Source: Desulfovibrio sp. (GTDB lineage: Bacteria > Desulfobacterota > Desulfovibrionia > Desulfovibrionales > Desulfovibrionaceae). Taken from it: a stretch of DNA of 42,761 bases. Within the stretch, counting starts at the first letter, position 1; every line of letters begins with the position of its first letter. The translations under genes were made by a program, and so were the position numbers. Shown in pieces: positions 27,687 through 37,082 of this stretch. The stretch lies in NCBI GenBank assembly GCA_031290615.1, contig JAITNF010000012.1, positions 1-42,761 on the forward strand, given 5' to 3'. A model generated the notes under the pieces. It searched no databases, was not told the DNA's origin, and saw only the letters and a list, made by a program, of their open reading frames with translations.

Positions 27687-28760
27687 TCAAGCCGTCTTGT
27701 GTTGCCTGTTGTCGATCATATCGTCCGGAATCGGCATACCGCGCGGAATCGTTTCCATGCGCAAGGTATGATAAAAATTTTTTTTGGCAAAAAGCCAAGC
27801 CGCATAGGCTGTCATGGCGGCGTTGTCGGTGCACAGTTCCGGAGAGGGTATGATCGACTTACCCCCGCGTTTGCGCATGAGTTCGGAAATACGTTTGCGT
27901 AGCAGGGTATTTGCTGCCACACCGCCGGCAAGCAGAAGTGTGTGAATGTCCGGATTGGCATCAAGCGCCCGCTCTGTCTTGGCGCATAATGTGTCCACAA
28001 CCGCCAGATTGAAGGAAGCACAAAAATTTTTCAGAACATACGGCGCGTCGGCAGAATTTTTGACAAAACGCGCCTGATTTTCAAGTTCCGGATACTTTTC
28101 GATACAGGTCAAGGCAGCGGTCTTCAGACCACTGAAGCTAAAGTCCAAATTGTTATTATGAAGGTAGGGGCGTGGGAACAGATGCGTGTCAGCCGTACCA
28201 GCCACTGCTAAGTTGTCCGTCATACGGCCGCAAGGGTAAGGCAGGCCAAGCATTTTGCCGACTTTGTCAAAGGCCTCACCGGCGGCGTCATCAAGGGTTT
28301 TGCCGATTTGTCTGAAATCCGCAGGACCTTGTATACGGTAAAGATGCGTGTGCCCGCCGGACACCAGCAGCCCCAGCGCCGGCAAGTCAAAATTCTGTTC
28401 CAGCCCCACCGCCAGAAGATGCGCGTGCAAATGGTTTATTCCCAAAAATTTTGCGTCGAGAGCAAGAGCAAGAGCTTTGGCAAAGGCAACGCCCACCAAA
28501 AGACTACCGAGAAGCCCGGGACCGCGCGTAACAGAAACAGTGTCAATCTGATCCGGCGCAAGTTCGCTACGACGTATTAGCTCATCGAAAAGCGGGCCGA
28601 TATAACGACAGTGCTCGCGTGAAGCCAGCTCAGGAACTACTCCGCCGAAAAGTGCGTGGACGTCAGCCTGACTGATCAAAACTGAACTGGTCAGACGGCC
28701 GTCGCGGACAATGGCCAAAGCTGTTTCGTCGCAGGATGTTTCTATGCCAAGACAAATCAC
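27687..28760 (-). CDS. tsaD: tRNA N6-adenosine threonylcarbamoyltransferase TsaD
   Basis: Transfers threonylcarbamoyl to A37 of ANN-decoding tRNAs; essential in most bacteria. 357 residues from a GTG start. ASKHA fold; N-terminal [14 protein letters not shown], metal-binding His110 and His114 in [11 protein letters not shown], nucleotide-binding [11 protein letters not shown], and C-terminal [12 protein letters not shown] and [13 protein letters not shown]. All family motifs are present. It lies between fbp and trxA in a leftward run with gaps of about 80 bases each side. Confidence 0.94.
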   Translation of the reverse strand: MICLGIETSCDETALAIVRDGRLTSSVLISQADVHALFGGVVPELASREHCRYIGPLFDELIRRSELAPDQIDTVSVTRGPGLLGSLLVGVAFAKALALALDAKFLGINHLHAHLLAVGLEQNFDLPALGLLVSGGHTHLYRIQGPADFRQIGKTLDDAAGEAFDKVGKMLGLPYPCGRMTDNLAVAGTADTHLFPRPYLHNNNLDFSFSGLKTAALTCIEKYPELENQARFVKNSADAPYVLKNFCASFNLAVVDTLCAKTERALDANPDIHTLLLAGGVAANTLLRKRISELMRKRGGKSIIPSPELCTDNAAMTAYAAWLFAKKNFYHTLRMETIPRGMPIPDDMIDNRQHKTA

Positions 28761-28842
28761 AATATACCTAATTGTATGCTGTTGATTCTGCTAACACAGC
28801 AAGTTGTAATATGCGGGGTTATTATACCGAATCATCAATGAT

Positions 28843-29853
28843 TCACGATTTGTTTTTATATTTTGCATAAATCCTTTCAACCTGCGCCACATCGTCGGAG
28901 GAACCAATAAACAGGGGCGTGCGCTCGTGCAAGCGTTCCGGCTTGCGTTCCAGTATGCGGCTTGCGCCATCAATGGCACGTCCGCCCGCCTGCTCGGCAA
29001 GAAACGCCAACGGCGCGGCTTCACACATAACACGCAGCTTTCCTTGCGTTTTTTTTGTGTCTGCGGGATACATGTAAATACCGCCATTGATAAGTGTTCT
29101 GTGAAAATCAGCTACAAGCGCGCCCACATACCGGGAAGAGTAGTTGCCGCCGTCTTTTGTGCGACATGTGTGAAACCAGTCAACAACTTCACAGGTGGCC
29201 TCGCTCCAATTATTACGGTTGCCTTCATTGACGGAATAGATGTTTCCCTGCTGCGGGATACGCATGTCGGGATGAGATAGCAAAAATTCTCCAACACCGG
29301 GATCCATGGTGAAACCATGGACTCCTTGTCCTGTGCTGAAAACAAGCATGGTTGAAGGCCCGTAAAGGATATATCCGGAGCCCACCTGTTTGAGGCCGGG
29401 CTGCAGAACTTCTTCAAGGCCTATTTCGCCGGTATTGCCTTCTGGACGGCGGAGAATGGAAAAAATTGTGCCGACATTGATGTTGACTTCAATGTTGGTA
29501 GAACCGTCAAGTGGGTCAAAAACAAGAATATAATCCCCTGAAGGGAACTCAGATTTTATGCGTATGAGATCGGCATTCTCTTCAGAACTCATGGCGCACA
29601 GAGCGCCGCAACGCTCCATGCGCCAAGTGAGAATATTGTTTGCTAGATCATCCAGTTTTTGGACATTTTCACCCTGGACGTTCACCTCGCCGGTACCGCC
29701 CAAGATGTCAAACAGACCGGCTTTGGCGATACGTCTGGCAATGATTTTGCCCGAGAGAATCAGATCATACAGCAACCCTGTGAATTGTCCAGTCGCATGC
29801 GGTGATTTTTTCTGGTGCAGCAACAGATGTTCAGTAACTGTAATTTCTGCCAT
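28843..29853 (-). CDS. fbp: Class I fructose-1,6-bisphosphatase
   Basis: Gluconeogenic hydrolysis of fructose-1,6-bisphosphate. The ATG at 29853 ([18 protein letters not shown]) follows GGGGAAGAG; the frame extends 15 codons further without support. 336 residues, the family's normal size. Metal-binding motif [17 protein letters not shown], an SSEEN acidic site nearby, and the C-terminal 'AGGRAIDG' and 'ERTPLFIGS' blocks are seen. Together with pgm it supports sugar synthesis from smaller carbon units. Confidence 0.94.
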   Translation of the reverse strand: MAEITVTEHLLLHQKKSPHATGQFTGLLYDLILSGKIIARRIAKAGLFDILGGTGEVNVQGENVQKLDDLANNILTWRMERCGALCAMSSEENADLIRIKSEFPSGDYILVFDPLDGSTNIEVNINVGTIFSILRRPEGNTGEIGLEEVLQPGLKQVGSGYILYGPSTMLVFSTGQGVHGFTMDPGVGEFLLSHPDMRIPQQGNIYSVNEGNRNNWSEATCEVVDWFHTCRTKDGGNYSSRYVGALVADFHRTLINGGIYMYPADTKKTQGKLRVMCEAAPLAFLAEQAGGRAIDGASRILERKPERLHERTPLFIGSSDDVAQVERIYAKYKNKS

Positions 29854-29894
29854 AACTCTTCCCCACTGTTTTCTGTGACAATAAATTCGTTTGG

Positions 29895-31238
29895 TCACTC
29901 CTGCGGGCCAGATGGCTCTAGAGGTCCACCCGGCAAGATTGAGGTGTCTGTCTTGTCTCCCTGTTTTTCAGATAATGCTTCCGGTTTTTCTGAAGTTCCG
30001 GATGAAACAGAGGAATTATCCTCACGCGGGCCAAAGGGGCTTGGGCGACCTCCCGGCAAAGCCGGAATCTTTGGATCAGACTCAAGTTCAAGAGGAGTGA
30101 CATCATGCCAGCTTTCCTGCCGAACTTCAGGCCGGGCAGCCCGACGCGGGCGTTGCACACGTTCTACCGGCGCATCTGCATTTTCCAGTCTGCCCTCCTG
30201 CATCATGGATTTTTGCGATGCTCTGCCTTTCAGTAGCACGCTTTCCCGACTGCCGGGCTGGATATCATGCGTGACGCCACCGCCGGATGGCTGCTGTTGT
30301 GCGTTGCCTTCAATATTTGCGGCAGCAGGCGGAGTTATTTGTTGGCCGCCGTCAATATCCTTTCTGGATTTGCGTTCCGGTATGGGCGGAGGGGGAAGTT
30401 TTTCACGTTCTTTTGGAAAATACTGTGCGGCCTGTTCCTGGTCACCGGCACCTTCAGGAAAAGAACCGGATTCTGGTACGGCGAAAATCAGCGGTAGGTT
30501 GGCAAAATAACGCACCAGATAGTAAAAAGAGCCGGTTGCATTTTTACACACTCCCGAAGAGCTTTTGGTTACGGCATCCGCCCAGTTGACGCTGGAAAGC
30601 GGAGTGGCGGCATAATCGTATTTGCCTGGCCAAAGCAGAGCCTGGGGAGAAAGAATGACAATATTTGAAGGATTTCCTGAAAGTTGGGCCAGTGTGCGCA
30701 TGTCGAAATGCGCGACAATTACGCCAAGAAAATCCGTACTGTTATACAATGGGACGGCGAGCATGACTTCAGGGCCAAAAGGCGTGTTCTGTACATCAGC
30801 GCGCAATGCCCTGTTGTTCTGTCTGTTGTCCGCATACAGCAAAGGAATAAAATCCAGTTGCTTCAAGGGAGATGCAGGTTCCTGACCAAGAATGGAACCA
30901 TCGTATTTTACGCCAGCAAAGCCGTTCAGCCAAGGAAAATTAGCAAAAAAATTTGTTACCCATATCTTCGTCGGGGATTTGTCGGCATTCATCATGACAC
31001 GTTCGAGACGGGTCAATTGCCGGTCAATGCCTATCGTGCTGTCAGTCAATTCCGCGGCACGCGGTGAGATATCCCTTTTTTCTCCATAATCTATTTCTGC
31101 GGCGGGGCTGACATGGTTATTCCAGAAATTCTTTGTACCTTTCCAGACATCCTTCGTCGACTGATAGGAACTGCAACCGGTTAACAGCATTACTAGCAGA
31201 GCCGGCAAAAAAAAAGGTCGCAAAAATGAATCAAACAC
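29895..31238 (-). CDS. Lipoprotein with Cache-like sensor domain and Pro-rich tail, function unknown
   Basis: 447 residues from GTG 31238, chosen because AGGAG precedes it by 7 bases; the frame opens earlier (31298) but inside the upstream gene. Signal peptide with lipobox LLTGC, Cys22. Residues ~70–280 have an alternating strand/helix pattern with '[20 protein letters not shown]' and '[19 protein letters not shown]', resembling periplasmic Cache/PAS-like ligand domains. Residues ~300–447 are low-complexity, rich in Pro, Gly, Ser and charged residues, and probably unstructured. There is no catalytic or transmembrane signalling module. Within the pgsA–bamD operon, between the TPR gene and fbp. 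A cell-wall or envelope scaffold role is possible but unproven. Confidence 0.6.
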   Translation of the reverse strand: MFDSFLRPFFLPALLVMLLTGCSSYQSTKDVWKGTKNFWNNHVSPAAEIDYGEKRDISPRAAELTDSTIGIDRQLTRLERVMMNADKSPTKIWVTNFFANFPWLNGFAGVKYDGSILGQEPASPLKQLDFIPLLYADNRQNNRALRADVQNTPFGPEVMLAVPLYNSTDFLGVIVAHFDMRTLAQLSGNPSNIVILSPQALLWPGKYDYAATPLSSVNWADAVTKSSSGVCKNATGSFYYLVRYFANLPLIFAVPESGSFPEGAGDQEQAAQYFPKEREKLPPPPIPERKSRKDIDGGQQITPPAAANIEGNAQQQPSGGGVTHDIQPGSRESVLLKGRASQKSMMQEGRLENADAPVERVQRPRRAARPEVRQESWHDVTPLELESDPKIPALPGGRPSPFGPREDNSSVSSGTSEKPEALSEKQGDKTDTSILPGGPLEPSGPQE

Positions 31239-31254
31239 TGTTTTCTCCTGTTCT

Positions 31255-32118
31255 TTACCCGTGTGCCCTGGTTTCCACACGCTCCGCCAGAACTGCAAGC
31301 ATGCTGATTAACTTGTCTTTTCCCAAGGTGTTTTCTTCTTCCGGGGATGTTTGCTGTACATGTATTTCCGTTGATGCGGTAAGTTTTGCGTTCAACGTGG
31401 CAATACGCTGGAGCAAGTCGGCCTTCTCTTCAGTAACAGTCGCTACAGCGGCCAATTCTTTATAAATATCTAGAGCGCCACTAAAGTCGCCCTGTTCGGC
31501 CAATACTTCGGCCATGGATCGCGTGCGCAGTGAAAAGCGTTCTTCGGCCTCGTCAGGTTCATCCGGCGCGTCTTGTGCGGCCTCCTCGGTTAAGGTAATC
31601 GTGACGATTTCCGGAGGGGACCTGTCGTCGGGGGATAGTTGCGGAAGAGGGAGGTCCGGAGGAGAATCTTCCGTAAAATCATTTGTGGATAATAGATTTT
31701 CCGGCTCCGGATGGAAGAAGGCACTTATACCTCTGTCAAAAACCTCATGTAGAGAAATGGATGCTCGCGTGAAATAAGCGGCCATAAAACGCATAATAAT
31801 CGGCATATCCGATGAAGTGTCGCTTGCGGAAAGGCATGCAGCCCATGCTTGCCAAAACTCTGTATAATCGGAAAAAAAAGTGGTTATTTTATTGATCTGA
31901 TTGGCATAGGTGGTATGCCTTCCCATTCTGTAAAGCAGTTCAACAAGAAAAAGCCGCGCTTCGAAAAATTCAGGGTAGCGCTCCAAGCCTTGCTCCAGAA
32001 TATCTATGGCCTCATCACATCGGTCTTCTTCCTTCAACAAACGCGCCAGAGGAAAAAATAGTTTTGAATCCGGCTCTAGTTCCAAAATTTCTTTGTACCA
32101 TTCAATTTTTTCCGCCAT
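31255..32118 (-). CDS. TPR-repeat protein, function unknown
   Basis: 287 residues. About three N-terminal TPR units (EILELEPDSKLFFPLARLLK, then EAIDILEQGLERYPEFFEAR and a third) are followed by an acidic, Pro/Asp/Glu-rich linker near residues 150–195 and two further helical units (AEVLAEQGDFSGALDIYKEL). Tetratricopeptide repeats hold protein partners together. The ATG at 32118 or the GTG just before it (32121) is the start, with AGGAG upstream; it overlaps ftsB by 17 bases. The following lipoprotein gene begins 16 bases after its stop. Its operon position suggests a link to division or envelope assembly. Confidence 0.65.
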   Translation of the reverse strand: MAEKIEWYKEILELEPDSKLFFPLARLLKEEDRCDEAIDILEQGLERYPEFFEARLFLVELLYRMGRHTTYANQINKITTFFSDYTEFWQAWAACLSASDTSSDMPIIMRFMAAYFTRASISLHEVFDRGISAFFHPEPENLLSTNDFTEDSPPDLPLPQLSPDDRSPPEIVTITLTEEAAQDAPDEPDEAEERFSLRTRSMAEVLAEQGDFSGALDIYKELAAVATVTEEKADLLQRIATLNAKLTASTEIHVQQTSPEEENTLGKDKLISMLAVLAERVETRAHG

Positions 32119-32425
32119 CACGAGTGCTCCTGGAAATAATCTTTACTGTATCATCAAAAAGGTACAGCACTTCATTTTCACGCACATAATGCAGATGCTG
32201 ATGAATCATCTTTTCAATGTATTGATTGTCTGACTGCAACATACGAATTTCACGGCTTAAAGTCAGATTTTTCGCATCAAGATCATTCTGTTGTTTTTGC
32301 AGGATTGAATGTTGATTTTTGAGTTCACTATATTCCAAAAGACCTGTAACTCCCCATATCATACGACCAAAGAGTACTATATTTATAAGAGTTAAAGCTA
32401 TAAGTATAAAAACACGCCAGGTCAT
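32102..32425 (-). CDS. ftsB: Septum-formation initiator FtsB/DivIC-like
   Basis: 107 residues: short cytoplasmic start, one membrane helix (about 5–28, FILIALTLINIVLFG), then a coiled coil (about 35–75, heptads in LKNQHSILQKQQNDLDAKN) and a short periplasmic end. This is the standard layout of FtsB/DivIC, which bridges FtsQ and FtsL at the divisome. The start overlaps the previous stop (TAATG). Confidence 0.75.
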   Translation of the reverse strand: MTWRVFILIALTLINIVLFGRMIWGVTGLLEYSELKNQHSILQKQQNDLDAKNLTLSREIRMLQSDNQYIEKMIHQHLHYVRENEVLYLFDDTVKIISRSTRDGGKN

Positions 32426-32688
32426 TATTGCAAAAGACGTTTTTGAGGTCTATCTATAGTGGGAAGCCTTAATTCAGCCAAAAAAATTGCTGTCGCTTTT
32501 TCAAGGCGCCGCACATCGGCTTCGGCCAGAATCATGCTGTCAACTTGCTGCAGATACGTTTTCAGTGTGGAAATTTCATTATTAAAATGACGTCCTCCAA
32601 TCTGTTCGTCCATGTCTTCCTCAAGTTCCAGAATAGTCTGTATGCAATTTTTAAGACGAATCTGAAGAATACTCATTTGAGGTTTCAT
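32425..32688 (-). CDS. Small coiled-coil protein, function unknown
   Basis: 87 residues, nearly all helical, with charged/hydrophobic heptads (LKNCIQTILELEEDMDEQIG and LQQVDSMILAEADVRRLEKA) and no signal peptide or membrane segment. It overlaps pgsA by 4 bases (ATGA) and ftsB by 1, so it is tightly co-translated with both. A partner in lipid or division biology is possible from location only. Confidence 0.55.
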   Translation of the reverse strand: MKPQMSILQIRLKNCIQTILELEEDMDEQIGGRHFNNEISTLKTYLQQVDSMILAEADVRRLEKATAIFLAELRLPTIDRPQKRLLQ

Positions 32689-33242
32689 GACTGTTGTTTT
32701 TGGCCAGTGCCGTTATAAATATAAAAATCATGACAATAATTTACTCCGGAGAGAATGGTCATGATCAGCGCCACATAGAGCAGAATTTCTCCGATGGGCC
32801 ACAATGTTACTCCGGCAATAGGATAATGCAGCATGAGGGGCACAATGGCTATAATCTGTAAAATCGTTTTTGCTTTGCCGAATTTATCAGCCGCTAGACA
32901 TATCCCGGCGTCACTAGCCATAGCTCTGAGGCCTGTCACCACAAGTTCCCGGCAGACAATGACAATTACCACCCAGGCTGGAGCCCAGTCCATTTTGACA
33001 AACATAATGAGTACAGAGCATATAAGTACCTTGTCCGCCAAGGGATCCAAAAATTTCCCCATACTTGTGACAATATTTTCCCGTCTGGCTATGTATCCGT
33101 CTATCAAATCAGTTATGGAGGCAAAAACAAAAGCGCAGGTCGCCAATATACAAAAAACAGGACCTTCAAAATAAAGCAAAACTACAATAAAAGGCGTCAT
33201 GAGCATACGCAGTAAGGTAATTTTATTCGCCAAGTTGAACAT
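32685..33242 (-). CDS. pgsA: CDP-diacylglycerol–glycerol-3-phosphate phosphatidyltransferase
   Basis: Makes phosphatidylglycerophosphate, the first committed step to phosphatidylglycerol and cardiolipin. 185 residues with about four to six hydrophobic helices and the complete CDP-alcohol phosphotransferase signature near residues 43–65: DLIDGYIARR…GKFLDPLADK, i.e. D-x2-DG-x2-AR-x8-G-x3-D-x3-D. First gene of the leftward operon running to bamD. The SD is weak. Confidence 0.92.
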   Translation of the reverse strand: MFNLANKITLLRMLMTPFIVVLLYFEGPVFCILATCAFVFASITDLIDGYIARRENIVTSMGKFLDPLADKVLICSVLIMFVKMDWAPAWVVIVIVCRELVVTGLRAMASDAGICLAADKFGKAKTILQIIAIVPLMLHYPIAGVTLWPIGEILLYVALIMTILSGVNYCHDFYIYNGTGQKQQS

Positions 33243-33657
33243 TGTATTTTTCTTGATTTTTTTTTGCAGATTGGGTATCTCCGGTACAAACTGCCATGCT
33301 TATATCTGCTGTGAGTATTGACTGTTAGCATAAAATTTTCAGAGAGCAAAGCGGCAATATCAGCAATAATCTCCCGAAGACGTTATCAGGGTTAACGTTA
33401 ACTACAATCGGGCATCCTAAGCCGCCGCCGCATCCACGGCAACGGGATCCAAAGGAACAACTCTCAAAAACCAAGACCATGTCGTTTGGCGAACTCCTTG
33501 CCGCTCATAACAAAAATTTATGGCGTATATCAGTTGCGGCGATGACGGCATCCAGAAGAGCCATATTGTCCTGGCAATTCCCGCTACCGCTACGGACGTC
33601 GCAGACGAATGGTAATCTCGCAAAGATTAAAGTGTGAAAGAATAGAATGATATGAGT
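33243..33657. other. Intergenic region upstream of pgsA with possible gene debris
   Basis: No intact gene. It should carry the pgsA operon promoter; a TATAAG on the - strand near 33300 is a candidate -10 but no good -35 pairs with it. A 12-bp perfect palindrome, GTTAACGTTAAC, lies at 33391–33402. A - strand frame at 33417–33623 is open for 68 codons but matches no family that I know. Confidence 0.4.
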
Positions 33658-34299
33658 TTATCTTCCATAAGTGCCGACAAGCTCCACAAAAGTGACGGGG
33701 GCGAGTTCTTCTGATTCAATGCGTCCCCCTGCCTTGTGCAGTCGACAGAGGCGCTGAGTCGTCCGGGACCCCACAGGCACCAGCAAAATGCCGCCCTCGT
33801 CAAGCTGATCAACAAGAGGTTGGGGAATCTCCGGTCCACACGCCGTAACAATAATGCGTTCAAAAGGAGCGGCTTCCGACAACCCCAGTGTTCCGTCACC
33901 GAAGTGCGTGTAAATAGCGCGAAATCCGAGATTACGCAAGAGCGATCTGGTATTTTGATAGAGATTACGCAAACATTCAATGGTAAATACGGTACATTCC
34001 AAACTTGCCAGTATCGCAGCCTGGTAACCGGATCCGGTTCCGATTTCAAGCACACGCATGCCGGGCTTTACCTGAAGGAGTTCGGTCATCATGGCGACAA
34101 CATACGGCTGGGATATGCTCTGCCCATGGCCGATGGGGAGAGGCGTGTCTTCGTAGGCCCGTGCTGCAAACGCTTCCTGCACGAAAAGATGCCTCGGCAC
34201 ATTTTTCATAGCCGCCAGCACACTGGAATCGGTGATTCCCCTGTCGCAGAGCAACTGTTCCATGCGCATGCGCAGACGTCTAGGAACAATTTGACTCAT
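33658..34299 (-). CDS. pcm: Protein-L-isoaspartate O-methyltransferase
   Basis: Repairs aged proteins by methylating L-isoaspartyl residues with S-adenosylmethionine. 213 residues from ATG 34299 (MSQIVPRRLRMRMEQL); the frame reaches 34347, and neither start has a clear SD. Family motifs: PRHLFVQEAFAARAYEDTPL with the substrate-binding region, GHGQSISQPYVVAMMTELL, SAM-binding VLEIGTGSGYQAAIL, and the post-motif ACGPEIPQPLVDQL and GGILLVPVG. Divergent from the M23 peptidase gene. Confidence 0.92.
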   Translation of the reverse strand: MSQIVPRRLRMRMEQLLCDRGITDSSVLAAMKNVPRHLFVQEAFAARAYEDTPLPIGHGQSISQPYVVAMMTELLQVKPGMRVLEIGTGSGYQAAILASLECTVFTIECLRNLYQNTRSLLRNLGFRAIYTHFGDGTLGLSEAAPFERIIVTACGPEIPQPLVDQLDEGGILLVPVGSRTTQRLCRLHKAGGRIESEELAPVTFVELVGTYGR

Positions 34300-34373
34300 G
34301 GGTACGCGACGGGGCTCATGTTGACGATTAAATTTGTAATTTAGCATAGGTAACGATATCTTTTGCCTTGAGC

Positions 34374-34403
34374 TTCAAGAAAAAGTCAAGACTTTTTCTT
34401 GAA
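34374..34403. repeat. Perfect 30-bp palindrome between divergent genes
   Basis: TTCAAGAAAAAGTC–AA–GACTTTTTCTTGAA: a 14-bp perfect stem with 2-base centre. It sits in the ~160-base gap between divergently transcribed pcm and the M23 peptidase gene, so it cannot terminate either. Operator for a dimeric regulator is the simplest reading. Confidence 0.8.
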
Positions 34404-34457
34404 AACCCGGGCTATTTGTGTAAGTATGTTTGTCCACAATAAAATTGAAGGGCGCAA

Positions 34458-35786
34458 ATGCGAACGAGAAGCATGTTTTCCTCAGTCTTGGGGTTTTTGG
34501 TCATAACCGTGCTGCTTGCCGGCGGTTATACTTTTTTAAAAGACATGGATGGCCCTGTTGTCCAAATTACACCAAATACTGGCAGAGTTTCGCCCAAAAG
34601 CGTCCTAAAAATTTTCATAACTGACACATCGGGCGTACGCTCCATTTCTGTGGGGATTCGCAGAAATAATGTTATAACTACTATTTTCAGCCGGCATTTT
34701 GAGCAATACCTTCCCGAGCGTAACGTGGAAGTGCCGCTGGCCGAGGCAAATTTACGTGAAGGCGCATTTGATCTTGAAATTCGCGCGACAGACGCATCCT
34801 TGGCTGGGTTTGGCCAAGGCAATATGCGTACGCTACTATTGCCCCTGCGCCTGGATATGCAACCGCCGCGTATCTCAGTCAAAACATTGCCGCCGAATGT
34901 GCACAGGGGAGGCTCGGCCGTTATCAAATACACGATTGATGAAGATGTGAGCGAATCAGGCGTTCTCGTGGCTGGATATTTTGTACCGGCCTATCTGCAG
35001 AAAGATGGTTCTTATCTCTGTTTTTTTCCCTTTCCGTACACTATGACAGCCAAGGATTATAAAAACGCGGTGGATATAACCGCGACTGATCTGGCCGGCA
35101 ATGTCACCAAAAGCCACTTGACGATTATGGCCTACGAACGCAATTTCAAAAGTGACACCTTGCAGCTCAAAGAGGATTTTTTGATTGCCGTTCAGAACAA
35201 GCTGCGTGACCTTGCGCCGGAGGCGTCGGCGTCCACGCTGCTCGGCTGTTATCTGTATATCAATAATCAGGTGCGCACCGCCAATGTTCATGCCTTACGA
35301 GAAATCACAAAAAATTCTGCCGCGGCCATGCTCTGGAGTGGAGCCTTCGTGCGTTTACCGCGCTCTGCGCCGCGCGCCGGATTTGCCGACCACCGTTTTT
35401 TCACATGGCAGGGCAAACTGGTGGGCGAGTCTTTTCATCTTGGCTTTGACCTTGCTTCAATACGAAACGCCGAAGTCCCCGCCGGCAACAACGGACGCAT
35501 TGTATTTTTAGGAAACTTGGGCATTTATGGCAATACGATTGTTATTGACCATGGTCTTGGCTGTATGTCGCTCTATTCGCATTTGAGCGAGCAACTGGTC
35601 AAAGTCGGAGATGTGGTAACCAAGGGCCAGATCATCGGAAAAACGGGAAGCACCGGTCTTGCTTTCGGCGATCATCTGCATTTAGGCATTCTGGTGGGCG
35701 GCGTGGAAGTAAATCCTATGGAGTGGCTTGACTCAAAGTGGATTCGTGACAATATAACGGACAGGGTTGACGCCTATCTCCAATAA
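34458..35786 (+). CDS. M23 (LytM-type) cell-wall peptidase, membrane-anchored
   Basis: 442 residues. A short cytoplasmic start and one membrane helix (about 7–25) anchor it facing the periplasm. Residues ~30–230 are strand-rich, probably two Ig-like domains. The C-terminal LytM domain has the zinc motif H-x3-D (His327, Asp331 in FHLGFDLAS) and H-x-H (His406, His408 in DHLHLG), so it should be an active endopeptidase and not a degenerate EnvC/NlpD-like activator. SD GAAGGG precedes the ATG. It cleaves peptidoglycan cross-links or stem peptides during growth or division. Confidence 0.87.
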   Translation: MRTRSMFSSVLGFLVITVLLAGGYTFLKDMDGPVVQITPNTGRVSPKSVLKIFITDTSGVRSISVGIRRNNVITTIFSRHFEQYLPERNVEVPLAEANLREGAFDLEIRATDASLAGFGQGNMRTLLLPLRLDMQPPRISVKTLPPNVHRGGSAVIKYTIDEDVSESGVLVAGYFVPAYLQKDGSYLCFFPFPYTMTAKDYKNAVDITATDLAGNVTKSHLTIMAYERNFKSDTLQLKEDFLIAVQNKLRDLAPEASASTLLGCYLYINNQVRTANVHALREITKNSAAAMLWSGAFVRLPRSAPRAGFADHRFFTWQGKLVGESFHLGFDLASIRNAEVPAGNNGRIVFLGNLGIYGNTIVIDHGLGCMSLYSHLSEQLVKVGDVVTKGQIIGKTGSTGLAFGDHLHLGILVGGVEVNPMEWLDSKWIRDNITDRVDAYLQ

Positions 35787-35788
35787 TC

Positions 35789-36082
35789 CTACTCCTGCGG
35801 AGGAAGCTGTCTGCCGCCCTCTTTGAGGCGTTGCAGAAACTTGTCGCGGCAATCATAACCACAGAAGCGGTATACCTTGTCGCTGTCCCGAACAGTTATC
35901 TCCGCGTCAACGCTGATATAGACGCCGCATTCCGGATCCTTTACCATTTCACCCGCTGCAACCTTCTGGTGCAATTTCTCAGCGTCCTCTTTCTCATCCT
36001 TTTTTTTCTTTTTGAGCATGTCGTTGGCGAAAAATCTGTACAACACATATATGGCTGCGATAAGAAGAAGCCATTTTAACAT
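35789..36082 (-). CDS. Small membrane protein with Cys motif (PP0621/YHS-like)
   Basis: 97 residues from ATG 36082, placed 6 bases after a perfect AGGAGG; a TTG two codons earlier is less likely. One N-terminal membrane helix (LKWLLLIAAIYVLYRFF), a Lys/Glu-rich stretch, then MVKDPECGVYIS and YRFCGYDCRDKF, three Cys that could bind metal, as in YHS-type and PP0621-family proteins. It converges with the M23 gene, two bases between the stops, and precedes folK. Confidence 0.7.
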   Translation of the reverse strand: MLKWLLLIAAIYVLYRFFANDMLKKKKKDEKEDAEKLHQKVAAGEMVKDPECGVYISVDAEITVRDSDKVYRFCGYDCRDKFLQRLKEGGRQLPPQE

Positions 36083-36118
36083 TTGCAACCTCCTGTGTGT
36101 ATTTCCAACTGAATAATC

Positions 36119-36625
36119 CTACTGAAAAATTTTTTTCCCTTCAAGGCGATAGTCAAGGAGCTCCAGCAAATCCGTCGCGCGGACGCCGTTAATGCGTATA
36201 TCTGGCGCTATGCCAAGAAGAGGAATGAGCACAAAAGCCCGCCGCGTCATGCGCGGGTGCGGCAATGTACATTCAGCACATGTCGATCGCTCAGCTCCGT
36301 AAAGCAGGAGATCGGCGTCTATGACGCGCGGTCCGAAGCGTTCTGCGGAAGTGCTGCGTACACGCCCGAGCCTCTGTTCAACCTCAAACAACGCATACAT
36401 CAGTTTTGCCGGCTCCCAGCCTCTTCCCGGCAGAAGCTCCGCAACTTGATTCAAAAACCAGGGTTGTTGCCTGTACTCCTGCGGCTCAGTATGATATACT
36501 GGAGATACCACAGCAAGCCGCATATCAGGTAGTCGTTCCAGACAATGACATGCACGTCCAAGAACAACCTCGGCTTGCGGGGCGTTTGAACCAAGGCTTA
36601 TATATGCCCGTACCGCATTTTGCAT
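36119..36625 (-). CDS. folK: 6-hydroxymethyl-dihydropterin pyrophosphokinase
   Basis: Folate-pathway kinase transferring pyrophosphate from ATP to the pterin. 168 residues from ATG 36625, chosen for GAGGAA about 8 bases upstream; five codons more are open. Motifs: AYISLGSNAPQ at the start, FLNQVAEL, LGRVRSTSAERFGPRVIDAD (with the two Asp that bind Mg-ATP in RVIDADLLLYG) and LPHPRMTRRAFVLIPL. The full motif set is present. Confidence 0.92.
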   Translation of the reverse strand: MQNAVRAYISLGSNAPQAEVVLGRACHCLERLPDMRLAVVSPVYHTEPQEYRQQPWFLNQVAELLPGRGWEPAKLMYALFEVEQRLGRVRSTSAERFGPRVIDADLLLYGAERSTCAECTLPHPRMTRRAFVLIPLLGIAPDIRINGVRATDLLELLDYRLEGKKIFQ

Positions 36626-36754
36626 GGCGAGATTCCTCAATAATATACAGGCAGGTTACGCTGGCTCTGAAAATCTTTCAATTTTTTTCTTGATTTTTTC
36701 CATGCTGCGGAATAAATGGATTTCTTACCGCATGTTTTTGAGGGGGTGATATCT

Positions 36755-36961
36755 TTGCCGGGTGTTTTTCTCAACGAAGACGACTACAATAATTTTGACA
36801 TTGCCTTGCGCCGCTTTAAAAAACAGGTGGAAAAAGCGGGTATCCTTTCAGAAATGAAAAAGCGACAGCATTTCGAAAAACCAAGTGTTATGCGTAAAAA
36901 GAAAAAAGCTGCCGCACACAAACGTCTAATTAAAAAGACCAGGAAAATGAACATGGTCTGA
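36755..36961 (+). CDS. rpsU: 30S ribosomal protein S21
   Basis: 68 residues from a TTG start at 36755. A near-perfect SD (GGGGGTGAT) precedes the TTG; reading from an upstream ATG at 36716 would add a non-homologous extension. The protein starts [20 protein letters not shown], then [14 protein letters not shown] and a basic tail, as usual for S21. First gene of the classical rpsU–dnaG–rpoD block. Confidence 0.92.
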   Translation: MPGVFLNEDDYNNFDIALRRFKKQVEKAGILSEMKKRQHFEKPSVMRKKKKAAAHKRLIKKTRKMNMV

Positions 36962-37082
36962 TGCCAATTTGCCTGATTTATCACTTTTAACTCAATTGCG
37001 GGAAATCTTGATTGAACAAATTGAAAAAACTACAATACAGACTTTGCTGAAACAGTGAAGAGCCGTCCGGCATAAAATAATT
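36962..37082. other. Gap after rpsU without a recognised gene
   Basis: About 120 bases, AT-rich, no ORF of note. I see no trace of yqeY here, which many relatives keep near rpsU (recalled, not checked). Confidence 0.4.

Noticed and set aside
33391..33402. 12-bp palindrome GTTAACGTTAAC as an operator
   Set aside because: Short, built of one repeated hexamer, and no second copy is seen.
33417..33623. Leftward 68-codon frame with a vague radical-SAM/BioB-like look (VRSGSGNCQD)
   Set aside because: The CxxxCxxC cluster is absent and the rest does not match.
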